Assembly (NCBI GenBank): GCA_032160705.1
Contig: JAVHVE010000037.1
Location: 95,347 to 159,346 of the forward strand
DNA from: QHXM01 sp032160705
GTDB lineage: Bacteria > Acidobacteriota > Blastocatellia > Pyrinomonadales > Pyrinomonadaceae
Length of the DNA stretch: 64,000 nt
Reading direction: 5' to 3'
Below, piece by piece: positions 57,186-64,000 of this stretch. Below the pieces are notes generated by a model. It searched no databases. It was not told where the DNA came from and saw only the letters and a list, made by a program, of their open reading frames with translations. The number at the start of each line of letters is the position of its first letter. Within the stretch, counting starts at the first letter, position 1. The position numbers were made by a program, and so were the translations under genes.

Positions 57186-58196
57186 ATGTGCATGCAACTA
57201 AATCAGGCGAGTCATGAGTTTCTTCGTGGATACTTCTCGACGCACGAGCGTGGGAAGAAAACCCAGGCGGCGTACCGCTCGGACCTGGCACAGTTCCGGG
57301 CGTTTGCAACCGAAGAGCTTGCTCTTTCGGCGGTGGACGGCTCCATGATTGAACGGTGGGTAGAACACCTTCGCCAAGAAGAATATTCACCTGCATCTAT
57401 CAGGAGGAAGATAGTAGTATTGAAAGTCTTCTGCTCTTATTGGGTGCGTAAGGGGGAACTGCAGGAGTCCCCCTTCTGGCGGGTGAAGCTAAGCATCGGT
57501 CGGATTGAGCAACTCCCGCGGGCACTGACCGAGCGAGAGATGCGCGCACTTCTGAGGCGGGCGTGGCTAGATTATTCGACAGCATCAGATGCGCGAAGTA
57601 GCCCAGAAGATACATTGCAGAGCACGTCGCAGTGGAAAGCCTCATCCTGCGACTACCGCGCTCTCAGGGATCTTGCCCTTGTAGACCTCCTCTTCGCTAC
57701 AGGGGTTCGTGTTGGCGAGGCTTCAGCGCTCGACGTCCGCGACTTCTTCGTGCGGGAAGCTGCCTTCAGGGTGCAGGGCAAGGGAGCTAGAGATAGACTC
57801 GCTTTCATCGTGGATGAGGAAACGGTTCGCATCCAGCGCGCGCACTTGGAGGCCCGTAGTAGCATTAAAACGGAGAGTCCAGCGCTCTTTATTAGCGCCT
57901 CAGGTAGACGGCTGTCAACCCAAGGGATCACCAACGTTATAGCCCGACTGCGACGGGGGGCACGAATAAAACGGCACGTGACCCCGCACATGCTGAGGCA
58001 TACAGTAGCAACACTGTTACTGCGTAATGACGTGGATATACGTGTGGTACAGGAATTTTTGGGACACGCCTCGATTGCTACCACACAGCGCTACACCCAT
58101 ATCACTAAGGAGCATATGGTGCGTGTATTGCGTAAACGCCATCCCTCTTTAAGTCTTCGCGCAAGTAAGAGAGGTATTGTAAAAAGTATTAGATAG
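57186..58196 (+). CDS. XerC/XerD-like tyrosine recombinase
   Basis: The 336-residue product has an N-terminal SAM-like domain (SHEFLRGYFSTHERGKKTQA) and a C-terminal catalytic domain: Arg in ATGVRVGEASALD, Lys in VQGKGARDRL, HMLRHTVATLLLR, LGHASIATTQRYTHIT. The order Arg...His-x-x-Arg...His...Tyr is complete. This is a second integrase, different from the tRNA-proximal one. It may be the recombinase of a nested element or promote dimer resolution. The ATG at 57186 is chosen over an upstream TTG. Confidence 0.9.
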   Translation: MCMQLNQASHEFLRGYFSTHERGKKTQAAYRSDLAQFRAFATEELALSAVDGSMIERWVEHLRQEEYSPASIRRKIVVLKVFCSYWVRKGELQESPFWRVKLSIGRIEQLPRALTEREMRALLRRAWLDYSTASDARSSPEDTLQSTSQWKASSCDYRALRDLALVDLLFATGVRVGEASALDVRDFFVREAAFRVQGKGARDRLAFIVDEETVRIQRAHLEARSSIKTESPALFISASGRRLSTQGITNVIARLRRGARIKRHVTPHMLRHTVATLLLRNDVDIRVVQEFLGHASIATTQRYTHITKEHMVRVLRKRHPSLSLRASKRGIVKSIR

Positions 58197-58476
58197 CAGC
58201 GCGCTTAAGGCTCATTAACGTACAGGTATCTTTTAACAAAGAGATTGATTTGGAATTATATTGATCACAAAGGAGCCGGAGGTGAATTCTAGACCCTACG
58301 GGGTCGCGGCCTGTGTTCTGTGCGAGCGTCTGAAGTTAACCAGAGTTGCTATGGGTTATCGCGGTGAAGTTCTCAAAGCATAAATTGAGCAAGAGTATGG
58401 ATGGTAGATAGAGATTGTGCATTTCCCGGGAATCTCAATCTAGTAAATTGTGCAAGTTTGATCACTGCCGAAGCAC
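58197..58476. other. Region between recombinase and HTH gene (convergent)
   Basis: About 280 bases. A short stem GACCC/GGGTC with TACG loop lies at 58292-58305, possibly a weak terminator. Nothing else seen. Confidence 0.4.
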
Positions 58477-59103
58477 TCAATCAGAGAGCGCCCGACTCTC
58501 CTTGATGGCTCTTAGCGCTGTTTCAGCTGTGTCTCCGAAGAACACCACTTCAGCGCCCCCCTTACCCGGCTTAACCTTTAAAACAGCGGGATCGCCCTGC
58601 GGGGTAGTCTCACGGTACTCTAGTCGACGTATTTGGTCCGTGTTAAGCAGCATCACACCGTGTTCGTAAGTAACCTCAACGAAACCGGGCTTCTGTGAGA
58701 GTATAGCGAAAATCTCTTCAGCCTCGGCGCCGGTGAATTTTTCCTGCTCGCCGTCAGCGTAAGCCACGGTTAAGGCAGCCGGGCGAGACGGCCTCGGCCC
58801 CCCCTTCTGTGGACGAGTCGCCTTCCAAATGTCGCGGGTGTCTAGGACCAGATAGGACGGCTGCCTGTCAGACTTGGAAGGGTAGCGGAGTTCCATGAGG
58901 CGATGCGTCGTGGCCCGCTCTTTACCAGCGCGAACCTTCGACTCGTTCGGTTGGTATCCTTCAAGTGCGCTTCGCCCCACGCCGATCCTGCCCAGCACCT
59001 GAACGCTCGTCAGCCTTCCTTCTCTGATCGCTGAGTAGACCGCCTCACGTGATAGCCCGAGAATCGCTGCTGCCTCAGAAACACTAACAATCTCTTCCGC
59101 CAT
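58477..59103 (-). CDS. Excisionase-type HTH protein with extra C-terminal domain
   Basis: The 208-residue product starts with VSEAAAILGLSREAVYSAIR and EGRLTSVQVLGRIGVGRSAL, homologous along 70 residues to the small protein at 23779. A second part (about 75-208) has beta-strand patterns such as LTVAYADGEQEKFTGAEAEE and VTYEHGVMLLNTDQIRRLEY and is unrecognised; it might bind a ligand or dimerise. It lies divergent from the ParB-like gene, over a region with repeated TTTGTGAAGCA/TTCTTTGAAGCA words that could be its operator. Confidence 0.75.
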   Translation of the reverse strand: MAEEIVSVSEAAAILGLSREAVYSAIREGRLTSVQVLGRIGVGRSALEGYQPNESKVRAGKERATTHRLMELRYPSKSDRQPSYLVLDTRDIWKATRPQKGGPRPSRPAALTVAYADGEQEKFTGAEAEEIFAILSQKPGFVEVTYEHGVMLLNTDQIRRLEYRETTPQGDPAVLKVKPGKGGAEVVFFGDTAETALRAIKESRALSD

Positions 59104-59157
59104 ATCAGTATTCTAGCAGGTTGTTTTTGTGAAGCAAGTTTGTGTTTCAAAACATTG

Positions 59158-59186
59158 TTGACTTTCTTTGAAGCACGGGCTATTAT
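59158..59186 (+). promoter_or_regulatory. Sigma70-type promoter for ParB-like gene
   Basis: TTGACT (59158-59163), exactly 17 bases, then TATTAT (59181-59186). Transcription would start near 59193, about 107 bases before the ParB-like start. The words TTTTTGTGAAGCA (about 59124-59136) and TTTCTTTGAAGCA (about 59163-59175) flank and overlap the promoter, in the right place for repression. Confidence 0.6.
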
Positions 59187-59299
59187 TTCTTGATGGCTCA
59201 AGTAGAGCTATATTTCACCGCGACCGAAAGCAACCGCGCGTTAACGATCTCACACCTGTAATGCGCGATCCTACACTCTATAAATTAAGGAGACAGGTA

Positions 59300-59782
59300 A
59301 TGAGTAAATCTGCTAATGCTGCCTCTGGTCACTTACCTGACAAAATGCTTTTTCCGAACGGAAAGCTTTTTATGGATCTTGCTGAAGTTCACTGGATCAA
59401 CCCGGAAAGCCTCGTCGAGAACCCGCTCAGTTGTGAACTCTTCGGTGAGAAACGACTCGTAAACCTGGGAGATCTTTTGAAGTCGCTCGAGTTAGGCTTT
59501 GACCCCTCGCGCCCAGTAAGTGTTGTACTACGCAACGAAAGGGAACTGGTGGTCATTGACGGTCATCCGCGCAAACGCGCCGCGATGAGGTTAGGAATGA
59601 CAGCAGTGCCGGTTGTAGTTATTTCGCCCGACGGGGCGGCGGCCGAGCGTGAAGAGATGATCCGCTCGAACCTGGTACGAAACCGTAAGCACTCGACCGT
59701 GCCTATCGGGACGGCCGTAAAGTTAATCCAGGAAATAAAGCCACGAGACGTGAAGCGCGGTAGGCCTCATTCAGGGCACTAA
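59300..59782 (+). CDS. ParB N-terminal-domain protein, first part
   Basis: The 160-residue product (ATG 59300 after AAGGAGACAGG) has a ParB/Srx-type domain: PRPVSVVLRNERE-like core as RPVSVVLRNERELVVIDGHP, RKRAAMRLGMTAVPVVVI and EREEMIRSNLVRNRKH. ParB family members bind DNA or cleave or modify nucleotides in partition and mobile-element control. The stop occurs right at the usual domain border, at CACTAAAAAAACTG. The next ORF, in the +1 frame, continues the pattern expected of a ParB HTH region, so this may be a split or frameshifted gene. Confidence 0.75.
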   Translation: MSKSANAASGHLPDKMLFPNGKLFMDLAEVHWINPESLVENPLSCELFGEKRLVNLGDLLKSLELGFDPSRPVSVVLRNERELVVIDGHPRKRAAMRLGMTAVPVVVISPDGAAAEREEMIRSNLVRNRKHSTVPIGTAVKLIQEIKPRDVKRGRPHSGH

Positions 59783-59789
59783 AAAAACT

Positions 59790-60356
59790 GTGGCCCAAGG
59801 GGCCAGCAATGAAACTGACCGTAGCCCTGATAGTAAGCGTAAATATTATGCTGGGCTGCTAAACATCTCGACGAAGCGTTTCCGTTACGCCGACTATGTC
59901 CTCCGCCATGGGAACGACGAGGAGAAGCGGGAACTCGACACAGGGCCGCGGAGCCTGACGACTATTTACGAAGCAGTGCATGCGCGCGTGAACAACTTGG
60001 CCGAGAGTTCTGCTCTGGCCCCCGGTGAGATTTGCAGTCTCACGCGTAACGCCGCGCGCTCAGCAGTCAGAGTAATCGCCGAGAGTGGCATCCAGCCCCA
60101 TACGAACGAGGCGTCTGTGGAAGAGGAACTCGACGCCCTCACGAAACAGGCAAGGCAAGAGAGCGCTGGCGTTCTCCCACGTGGCACGACGTTAGAAAAT
60201 GCGCTAGAGCTACTAGTCCAAATTTTCACTAGACGGACTTCGCGCACGAGTGACAAGGATGGGAGAATCAATGAGCAGAAGCCGAACCAGTTCATAGCCG
60301 ATAACGAAGCGGCGCACGCCCTACCTCAAACAAGTGATTCCGCCAATGCTGCTTAG
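59790..60356 (+). CDS. Probable second part of the split ParB-like protein
   Basis: The 188-codon ORF begins at a GTG seven bases after the previous stop, in the +1 frame; the frame is open through the A-run upstream. Its first half (KRKYYAGLLNISTKRFRYAD followed by YVLRHGNDEEKRELDTG) resembles the HTH region that follows ParB N-terminal domains. The rest is unrecognised and acidic/Gln-rich. Either the two ORFs are one gene interrupted by a single-base change, or expression uses a +1 frameshift at the A-run. There is no clear ribosome site before the GTG. Confidence 0.6.
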   Translation: MAQGASNETDRSPDSKRKYYAGLLNISTKRFRYADYVLRHGNDEEKRELDTGPRSLTTIYEAVHARVNNLAESSALAPGEICSLTRNAARSAVRVIAESGIQPHTNEASVEEELDALTKQARQESAGVLPRGTTLENALELLVQIFTRRTSRTSDKDGRINEQKPNQFIADNEAAHALPQTSDSANAA

Positions 60357-60609
60357 AGATGGGTTAGTTTTACCGCCGACTTCAAACAGGAAACTAAATT
60401 ACAAACACCGCCATTTAATATGATGCACCCAACAGGACTTCTCAAGCTACTTGGAGTTGGCGATTGACTCTTCCTGGATTGGCATATTTCTAGGCAATTT
60501 AGCTTCAATATAGCTAATCGGCTGGGGGACTTTTTCAACTACTTATCGTCTATTGTCTTCATCCCAATCCACCGGACTGAAAAATTATCTCCTCCTAATA
60601 TTGTAGCCA

Positions 60610-60643
60610 GCCGCCCGCCAACTCAAGCTTGCGGTGGCGCGGC
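60610..60643. other. Imperfect inverted repeat, possible oriT core
   Basis: GCCGCCCGCCA on the left and TTGCGGTGGCGCGGC on the right form an imperfect dyad around CTCAAGC, about 55-90 bases before mobC. oriT sites of small mobilisable elements typically have such a dyad next to the nick. The nick site cannot be assigned. Confidence 0.4.
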
Positions 60644-60672
60644 GAGAGCAGCCATTGTGACGTCACTTTTGA

Positions 60673-60685
60673 GGGCTAACAGCCC
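60673..60685 (+). promoter_or_regulatory. Hairpin just upstream of mobC ribosome site
   Basis: GGGCT, loop AAC, AGCCC is followed directly by CGGAG, the ribosome site of mobC. It may modulate translation or mark part of oriT. Confidence 0.45.
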
Positions 60686-60698
60686 GGAGTTATGAGCT

Positions 60699-61049
60699 AT
60701 GACAAAAGCGAATTTCAAAAAGATTACCGTCAGAGCGAACAAGGAGAAATATGACGAGATCAGTGAAGCGGCGAGGAATAGAAAATTTAAGTCTAGATCA
60801 AAGTACCTGATCTGGGCTCACGGTCAATGCGAAGGCAAGGACGCTGTGCCAGCCCCGAAAGAGCGCTCGCATGACGACGAGATATTTTTGGCGATGAATC
60901 GCATCGGTCACAACCTCAACCAACTGACGGCACGTATCAACGTCTTCGCCAAGCGAGGGTATGTAGTTGCCCATCATGCCTACACAGAACTAATTGAAAC
61001 GCTTGATGAGCACGAGCTGGTGCTCAGGGAATTGAAGAAGAAGTTATGA
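60699..61049 (+). CDS. MobC-like relaxosome accessory protein
   Basis: This 116-residue protein has a ribbon-helix-helix-like N-terminus (FKKITVRANKEKYDEISEAA) and the MobC motif NRIGHNLNQLTARIN near residue 69, then a helical C-terminus. MobC-type proteins bind oriT and help the relaxase melt and nick DNA. The gene overlaps the relaxase start by four bases (ATGA), so they are translationally coupled. GGAG lies about nine bases before the ATG. Confidence 0.88.
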   Translation: MTKANFKKITVRANKEKYDEISEAARNRKFKSRSKYLIWAHGQCEGKDAVPAPKERSHDDEIFLAMNRIGHNLNQLTARINVFAKRGYVVAHHAYTELIETLDEHELVLRELKKKL

Positions 61050-63832
61050 TCACGCAGACCTTCTGCAACGTAAGTGAAGGCCAGGACTCAGGCGGTCGAG
61101 CCGGATATATCATCGAAGATCGAGCGACTCATAGCGACCCTGCGCGGGTGTCGATGCTCAACATGCAAGGCGTCGATGCCCCACGGTCGAAAGAAGATTA
61201 TGCACGCTGGACAAACGATGTGGTGAAGCATTTCGAACATCTCAAAGCGGAGCTAGAAAAAATTAAGCTCAGAAAAACAGGTCGCTTACCCAAGAACGCT
61301 TACTTCACGGGGAAGCTTGCCGTCGCTCCTGAGCTAAACCAATTGCCGGATGAACGACTACTCGGGTGCGGGCGCCGGTTTGTCGAAAAAAGATTTGGGC
61401 CGAAAGCCATCGCCGTACTAGCAGTACACCGTGACACCGACCGTCGCCACCTCCACCTCCTCGTGGCCAAACAGGACATAGATGGTGAATCCATCCGGTT
61501 CAACTGGAAAGAGACCAGGAAGCACGCCGACCGCTGGGCGCTGATCGTTTCAAACGAATTACAGAAACCCTACATCTATTACGTATATCGCCAGCAAGCC
61601 GACGAGAAGCAAGCATTCGGTAAGGCCTGGAAGCGTTTCAAAAGGGGGGAGGGGGAGCGCCCAGCCCCACCCGTGCGTGATGAAGAAATCCGCTCGCGGT
61701 TGCGTACGCCTGTTCGCGCCGCATGTTGCGTCTTCCTCGCTGACAAACCGAAGGGCTTGCAGTTTAATGAAAGGCTCAGCAGGCTACAGATTAAGTTAGG
61801 CTTCCCTAGGTCAGATCTGAATCAAAAATTATGTTCCTTGACTTTCAGCTTCCGTGGCGTGAGTCTCAAAGCCAGCGAGTTAGGTCATCAATTCCATCTG
61901 GAAAAATTTCGTAAGCTAATTAGAGGAAAAGTTGAGGAAGATCTTCCAACAACGCCAGCTCGGGAGATGCGAATTCATGATGTAGGTCGGGCCTGCCTGC
62001 TCAATCCGGAGAAACTCAATTTCATCCTGAAACAAGCTACGGAGCCGGAACAAAGGGACCGGCTTGTTTACGTCGCCCATGCCGCACGACAGTTCCGCAA
62101 AGAGGGAATGGGCCTAACCTGGGAAAAGGTGGACCGGGTGATCACCCAAGATTCCGGGTTGGACCCAGAGACTGCTGCGCGAGCTATCGCGGCTGGGAGC
62201 CCGCTTCATGCGCCCGTGCGTGAGCGCGAACGGCAACTTGATGGGCTTGATATCCCCAACGGCGGCCAGCGGTCTCTCGATACGAAACTAGGCGTGTTTC
62301 TGGCGTTCAAAGCGGCGGTCGCCGTGCGTCCATCGGCGAATGAGCTGGTAAGGCTATTGGACGACGTGGGAATCAAATTGTGTGAACGGGGAGAACAGAC
62401 AGCCGAAAAGTCGGGAGTAACTCTTGAGCACCAAGGTATCGTGCTCGATCTCAAAGAGATTGATAAACGTCTCACGGGTAAACGTGTTGATGAGCTGATA
62501 TATAAGGTGCTGGATGAGAATCACGCCATCACCACAGTAGAGCGCGAAAGAGTCGGTGCCGTGATGGCGTCATGCCTCGTTGAACGGCCGAAACGTCAAC
62601 AACTAATATCAGATTCCTTTGTTTCACAAAAACTTCAACATGCAGATGTAAATGCACATCGCCTTTATGCAGCTATAGCCGCCGAAGTACTACTGCGTTT
62701 CGAACTGGGAACGGATTGGGAAGCGATAGATCGTGAAATCGAAGTACGATTTGAAGCACCCGATGCCGAGCGGCTCATTGCCGCCGGAAGTCCTGTTGGG
62801 GTACCCCTGGCTAAGGCCCTTGAGGTAACTCCGCCAACAGTAAAAGTAGAGGCATTGTCTGATGAAAAGACCGCCGTCTTATTAGAGGAGGAACTGATGG
62901 CCAGGAACAAGCTAAAAGCGGCCAGAGCCGAGATTGATCGTGCTCGCGCCTACACTAGTTTTGATCCCTGGCAAGTGACTGACAGCAATGGCTTCACGTA
63001 CGTCATGACGTACGTGCAAGCCCTAAACGGGAGATGGTCACAAGAGGGGGAAGAGTTTTTCAGTCAGATTGCCTTCAGCATGGATCAGGAGCAGAACGAA
63101 CACATTGCTCAGGTCGACATATTAGAGCAGGAGTGGAAGGACGTTAGTGAGAAACTCAATGAAGTCTTACAAGTTCGAGAGAATTATGGATTGGAAGTGC
63201 CGAATCTGGCTCTTTCACTAAGCAGCAGAAGGAAGCTGGAGAGCTATATTGCGGTGAGCAGGGACTGTACGGAAATTGAAATCTTAAGCAGCATCGAGGC
63301 CGTCGATCTTTCTTATGCCGCTGGGCGTTGTCGTGCGCGGCTGCTAGTGGGCCAGGTAGAGCAGGGGGTAGACGCCGACCGCACGAGCGCATGCGACCAA
63401 AGGATGATTGATAATCAGCAAGTTGACCATCCTGCAATCTCTGTATATCAGGATTACCTTGATTACCGTGAGACGGAAAGCTCATTGCTTAATCGCTTTG
63501 TACAGAAGTTAAATGAGCTTTTGGCGGTAAATGATAGAGAATGTATGGAGAAAAATGGAAGACTTACGGAAGCTATTTTCACCGGCGAAGAGCTTGCTCG
63601 AATCCGAGAAAATATGCCGGTTCTGAGTAGCTCTTTGAGAGAGCAAATTCAAGAAGCAATTGGCGAGACGCCGGTTGTTGAGCGCCCAGACGGCTCGCTA
63701 TATCGTGAGAGACTGGGAGCTTGGCCCCAATCTTATTTCGAAGACTATGACCGCTATAGGAATTTTGATATTGATTACATTCGCACTCACGATCTGGTGA
63801 GATTACGCCAGATAGAGAATCCACCGCAATAA
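61046..63832 (+). CDS. Relaxase / mobilisation nuclease (MOB-type)
   Basis: The 928-residue product has a nuclease domain in its first 250 residues: Tyr21 (GGRAGYIIED), TGKLAVAPELNQL, and the metal motif HRDTDRRHLH (His128, Asp130, His135, His137), the HxDx4HxH signature of VirD2/MobA-like relaxases. It nicks oriT and carries the strand to the recipient. The C-terminal 600 residues are unusual: two related phrases, RAIAAGSPLHAPVRER and ERLIAAGSPVGVPLAK, mark repeated units of unknown role. It shares a four-base overlap with mobC. No conjugation ATPase or type IV secretion gene is in the window. Confidence 0.88.
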   Translation: MITQTFCNVSEGQDSGGRAGYIIEDRATHSDPARVSMLNMQGVDAPRSKEDYARWTNDVVKHFEHLKAELEKIKLRKTGRLPKNAYFTGKLAVAPELNQLPDERLLGCGRRFVEKRFGPKAIAVLAVHRDTDRRHLHLLVAKQDIDGESIRFNWKETRKHADRWALIVSNELQKPYIYYVYRQQADEKQAFGKAWKRFKRGEGERPAPPVRDEEIRSRLRTPVRAACCVFLADKPKGLQFNERLSRLQIKLGFPRSDLNQKLCSLTFSFRGVSLKASELGHQFHLEKFRKLIRGKVEEDLPTTPAREMRIHDVGRACLLNPEKLNFILKQATEPEQRDRLVYVAHAARQFRKEGMGLTWEKVDRVITQDSGLDPETAARAIAAGSPLHAPVRERERQLDGLDIPNGGQRSLDTKLGVFLAFKAAVAVRPSANELVRLLDDVGIKLCERGEQTAEKSGVTLEHQGIVLDLKEIDKRLTGKRVDELIYKVLDENHAITTVERERVGAVMASCLVERPKRQQLISDSFVSQKLQHADVNAHRLYAAIAAEVLLRFELGTDWEAIDREIEVRFEAPDAERLIAAGSPVGVPLAKALEVTPPTVKVEALSDEKTAVLLEEELMARNKLKAARAEIDRARAYTSFDPWQVTDSNGFTYVMTYVQALNGRWSQEGEEFFSQIAFSMDQEQNEHIAQVDILEQEWKDVSEKLNEVLQVRENYGLEVPNLALSLSSRRKLESYIAVSRDCTEIEILSSIEAVDLSYAAGRCRARLLVGQVEQGVDADRTSACDQRMIDNQQVDHPAISVYQDYLDYRETESSLLNRFVQKLNELLAVNDRECMEKNGRLTEAIFTGEELARIRENMPVLSSSLREQIQEAIGETPVVERPDGSLYRERLGAWPQSYFEDYDRYRNFDIDYIRTHDLVRLRQIENPPQ

Positions 63833-64000
63833 AGATGCGCATGTCGCGGCATAACAAAAATATTCAAAAATAGACTAGACCTGTTGCGTGATAAGGCAGC
63901 TTAACAAAAGACAAAGCTGCCGTTCAGTTCACTGACATTACAACTGCAATCCTGTTCTTTGAAAGATTCTCTCATAAGCTCTGAGGTTGACTAACCCAGC

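Larger units (their letters stand above)
60357..60698. other. mobC upstream region, candidate oriT
   Basis: About 340 bases without a gene, lying immediately before mobC and relaxase, the usual position of an origin of transfer. It holds the imperfect inverted repeat at 60610-60643 and the small stem at 60673-60685. The left part is AT-rich. Confidence 0.5.

Noticed and set aside
18056..64000. CRISPR array
   Set aside because: No series of regularly spaced direct repeats with unique spacers was seen in the window, nor any cas gene.

Overview
The window reads as bacterial chromosome carrying a large integrated accessory region. The left 18 kb is GC-rich housekeeping DNA: the 5' end of gyrA, PilZ and acyltransferase genes, then nine genes on the minus strand (Ser/Thr kinase, inositol monophosphatase, M24 peptidase, esterase, urocanate hydratase, zinc-ribbon protein, histidine ammonia-lyase, DUF2270 protein, AlkA glycosylase), followed by a small XRE regulator, a Roco LRR-GTPase, tadA and tRNA-Ser(CGA). 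The gene content (PknB-type kinase, Roco protein, complete hut enzymes) and many short-unit palindromic intergenic repeats suggest an Acidobacteriota/Blastocatellia-like soil bacterium. That placement is inference; no rRNA is present.

At 18,055 the character changes. A tyrosine integrase and an excisionase-like gene sit directly against the 3' end of tRNA-Ser. From there to the right edge the DNA is more AT-rich, gene orientations are mixed, the short-unit palindromes of the left part disappear, and the content is mobile-element and conflict genes. The island contains an ankyrin protein, an HNH-SF2 helicase fusion, paired small HTH genes, a solitary HNH nuclease followed by an IS-truncated ORF, and an intact IS110/IS1111-type element. 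Next come a Ser/Thr kinase-TIR-AAA fusion with a membrane-anchored AAA/coiled-coil/TPR partner, a secreted TPR protein, a KAP P-loop NTPase divergent from a HEPN gene and a TIR-like membrane protein, a 1.27-kilo-residue defence-like protein and a DUF4365 nuclease-like protein.

From 46.9 to 56.6 kb the cargo looks like membrane-lipid metabolism: a HAD phosphatase, a radical SAM protein, two CDP-alcohol phosphatidyltransferases, a VTT membrane protein, an LpxL/HtrB-like acyltransferase and two multi-pass membrane proteins. An internally deleted copy of the IS110 element sits among them.

The right end (57-63.8 kb) is a mobilisation module: a second tyrosine recombinase, an HTH regulator, a ParB-like gene apparently split by a frameshift, MobC and a large relaxase, with a candidate oriT in front of mobC. 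Taken together, 18,056 to beyond 64,000 is most simply an integrative mobilisable element, or nested elements, in tRNA-Ser(CGA). The best candidates for undescribed systems are the kinase-TIR-AAA pair (28.6-34.5 kb), the KAP/HEPN/TIR-like cluster (36.5-41.0 kb) and the lipid cargo cluster.
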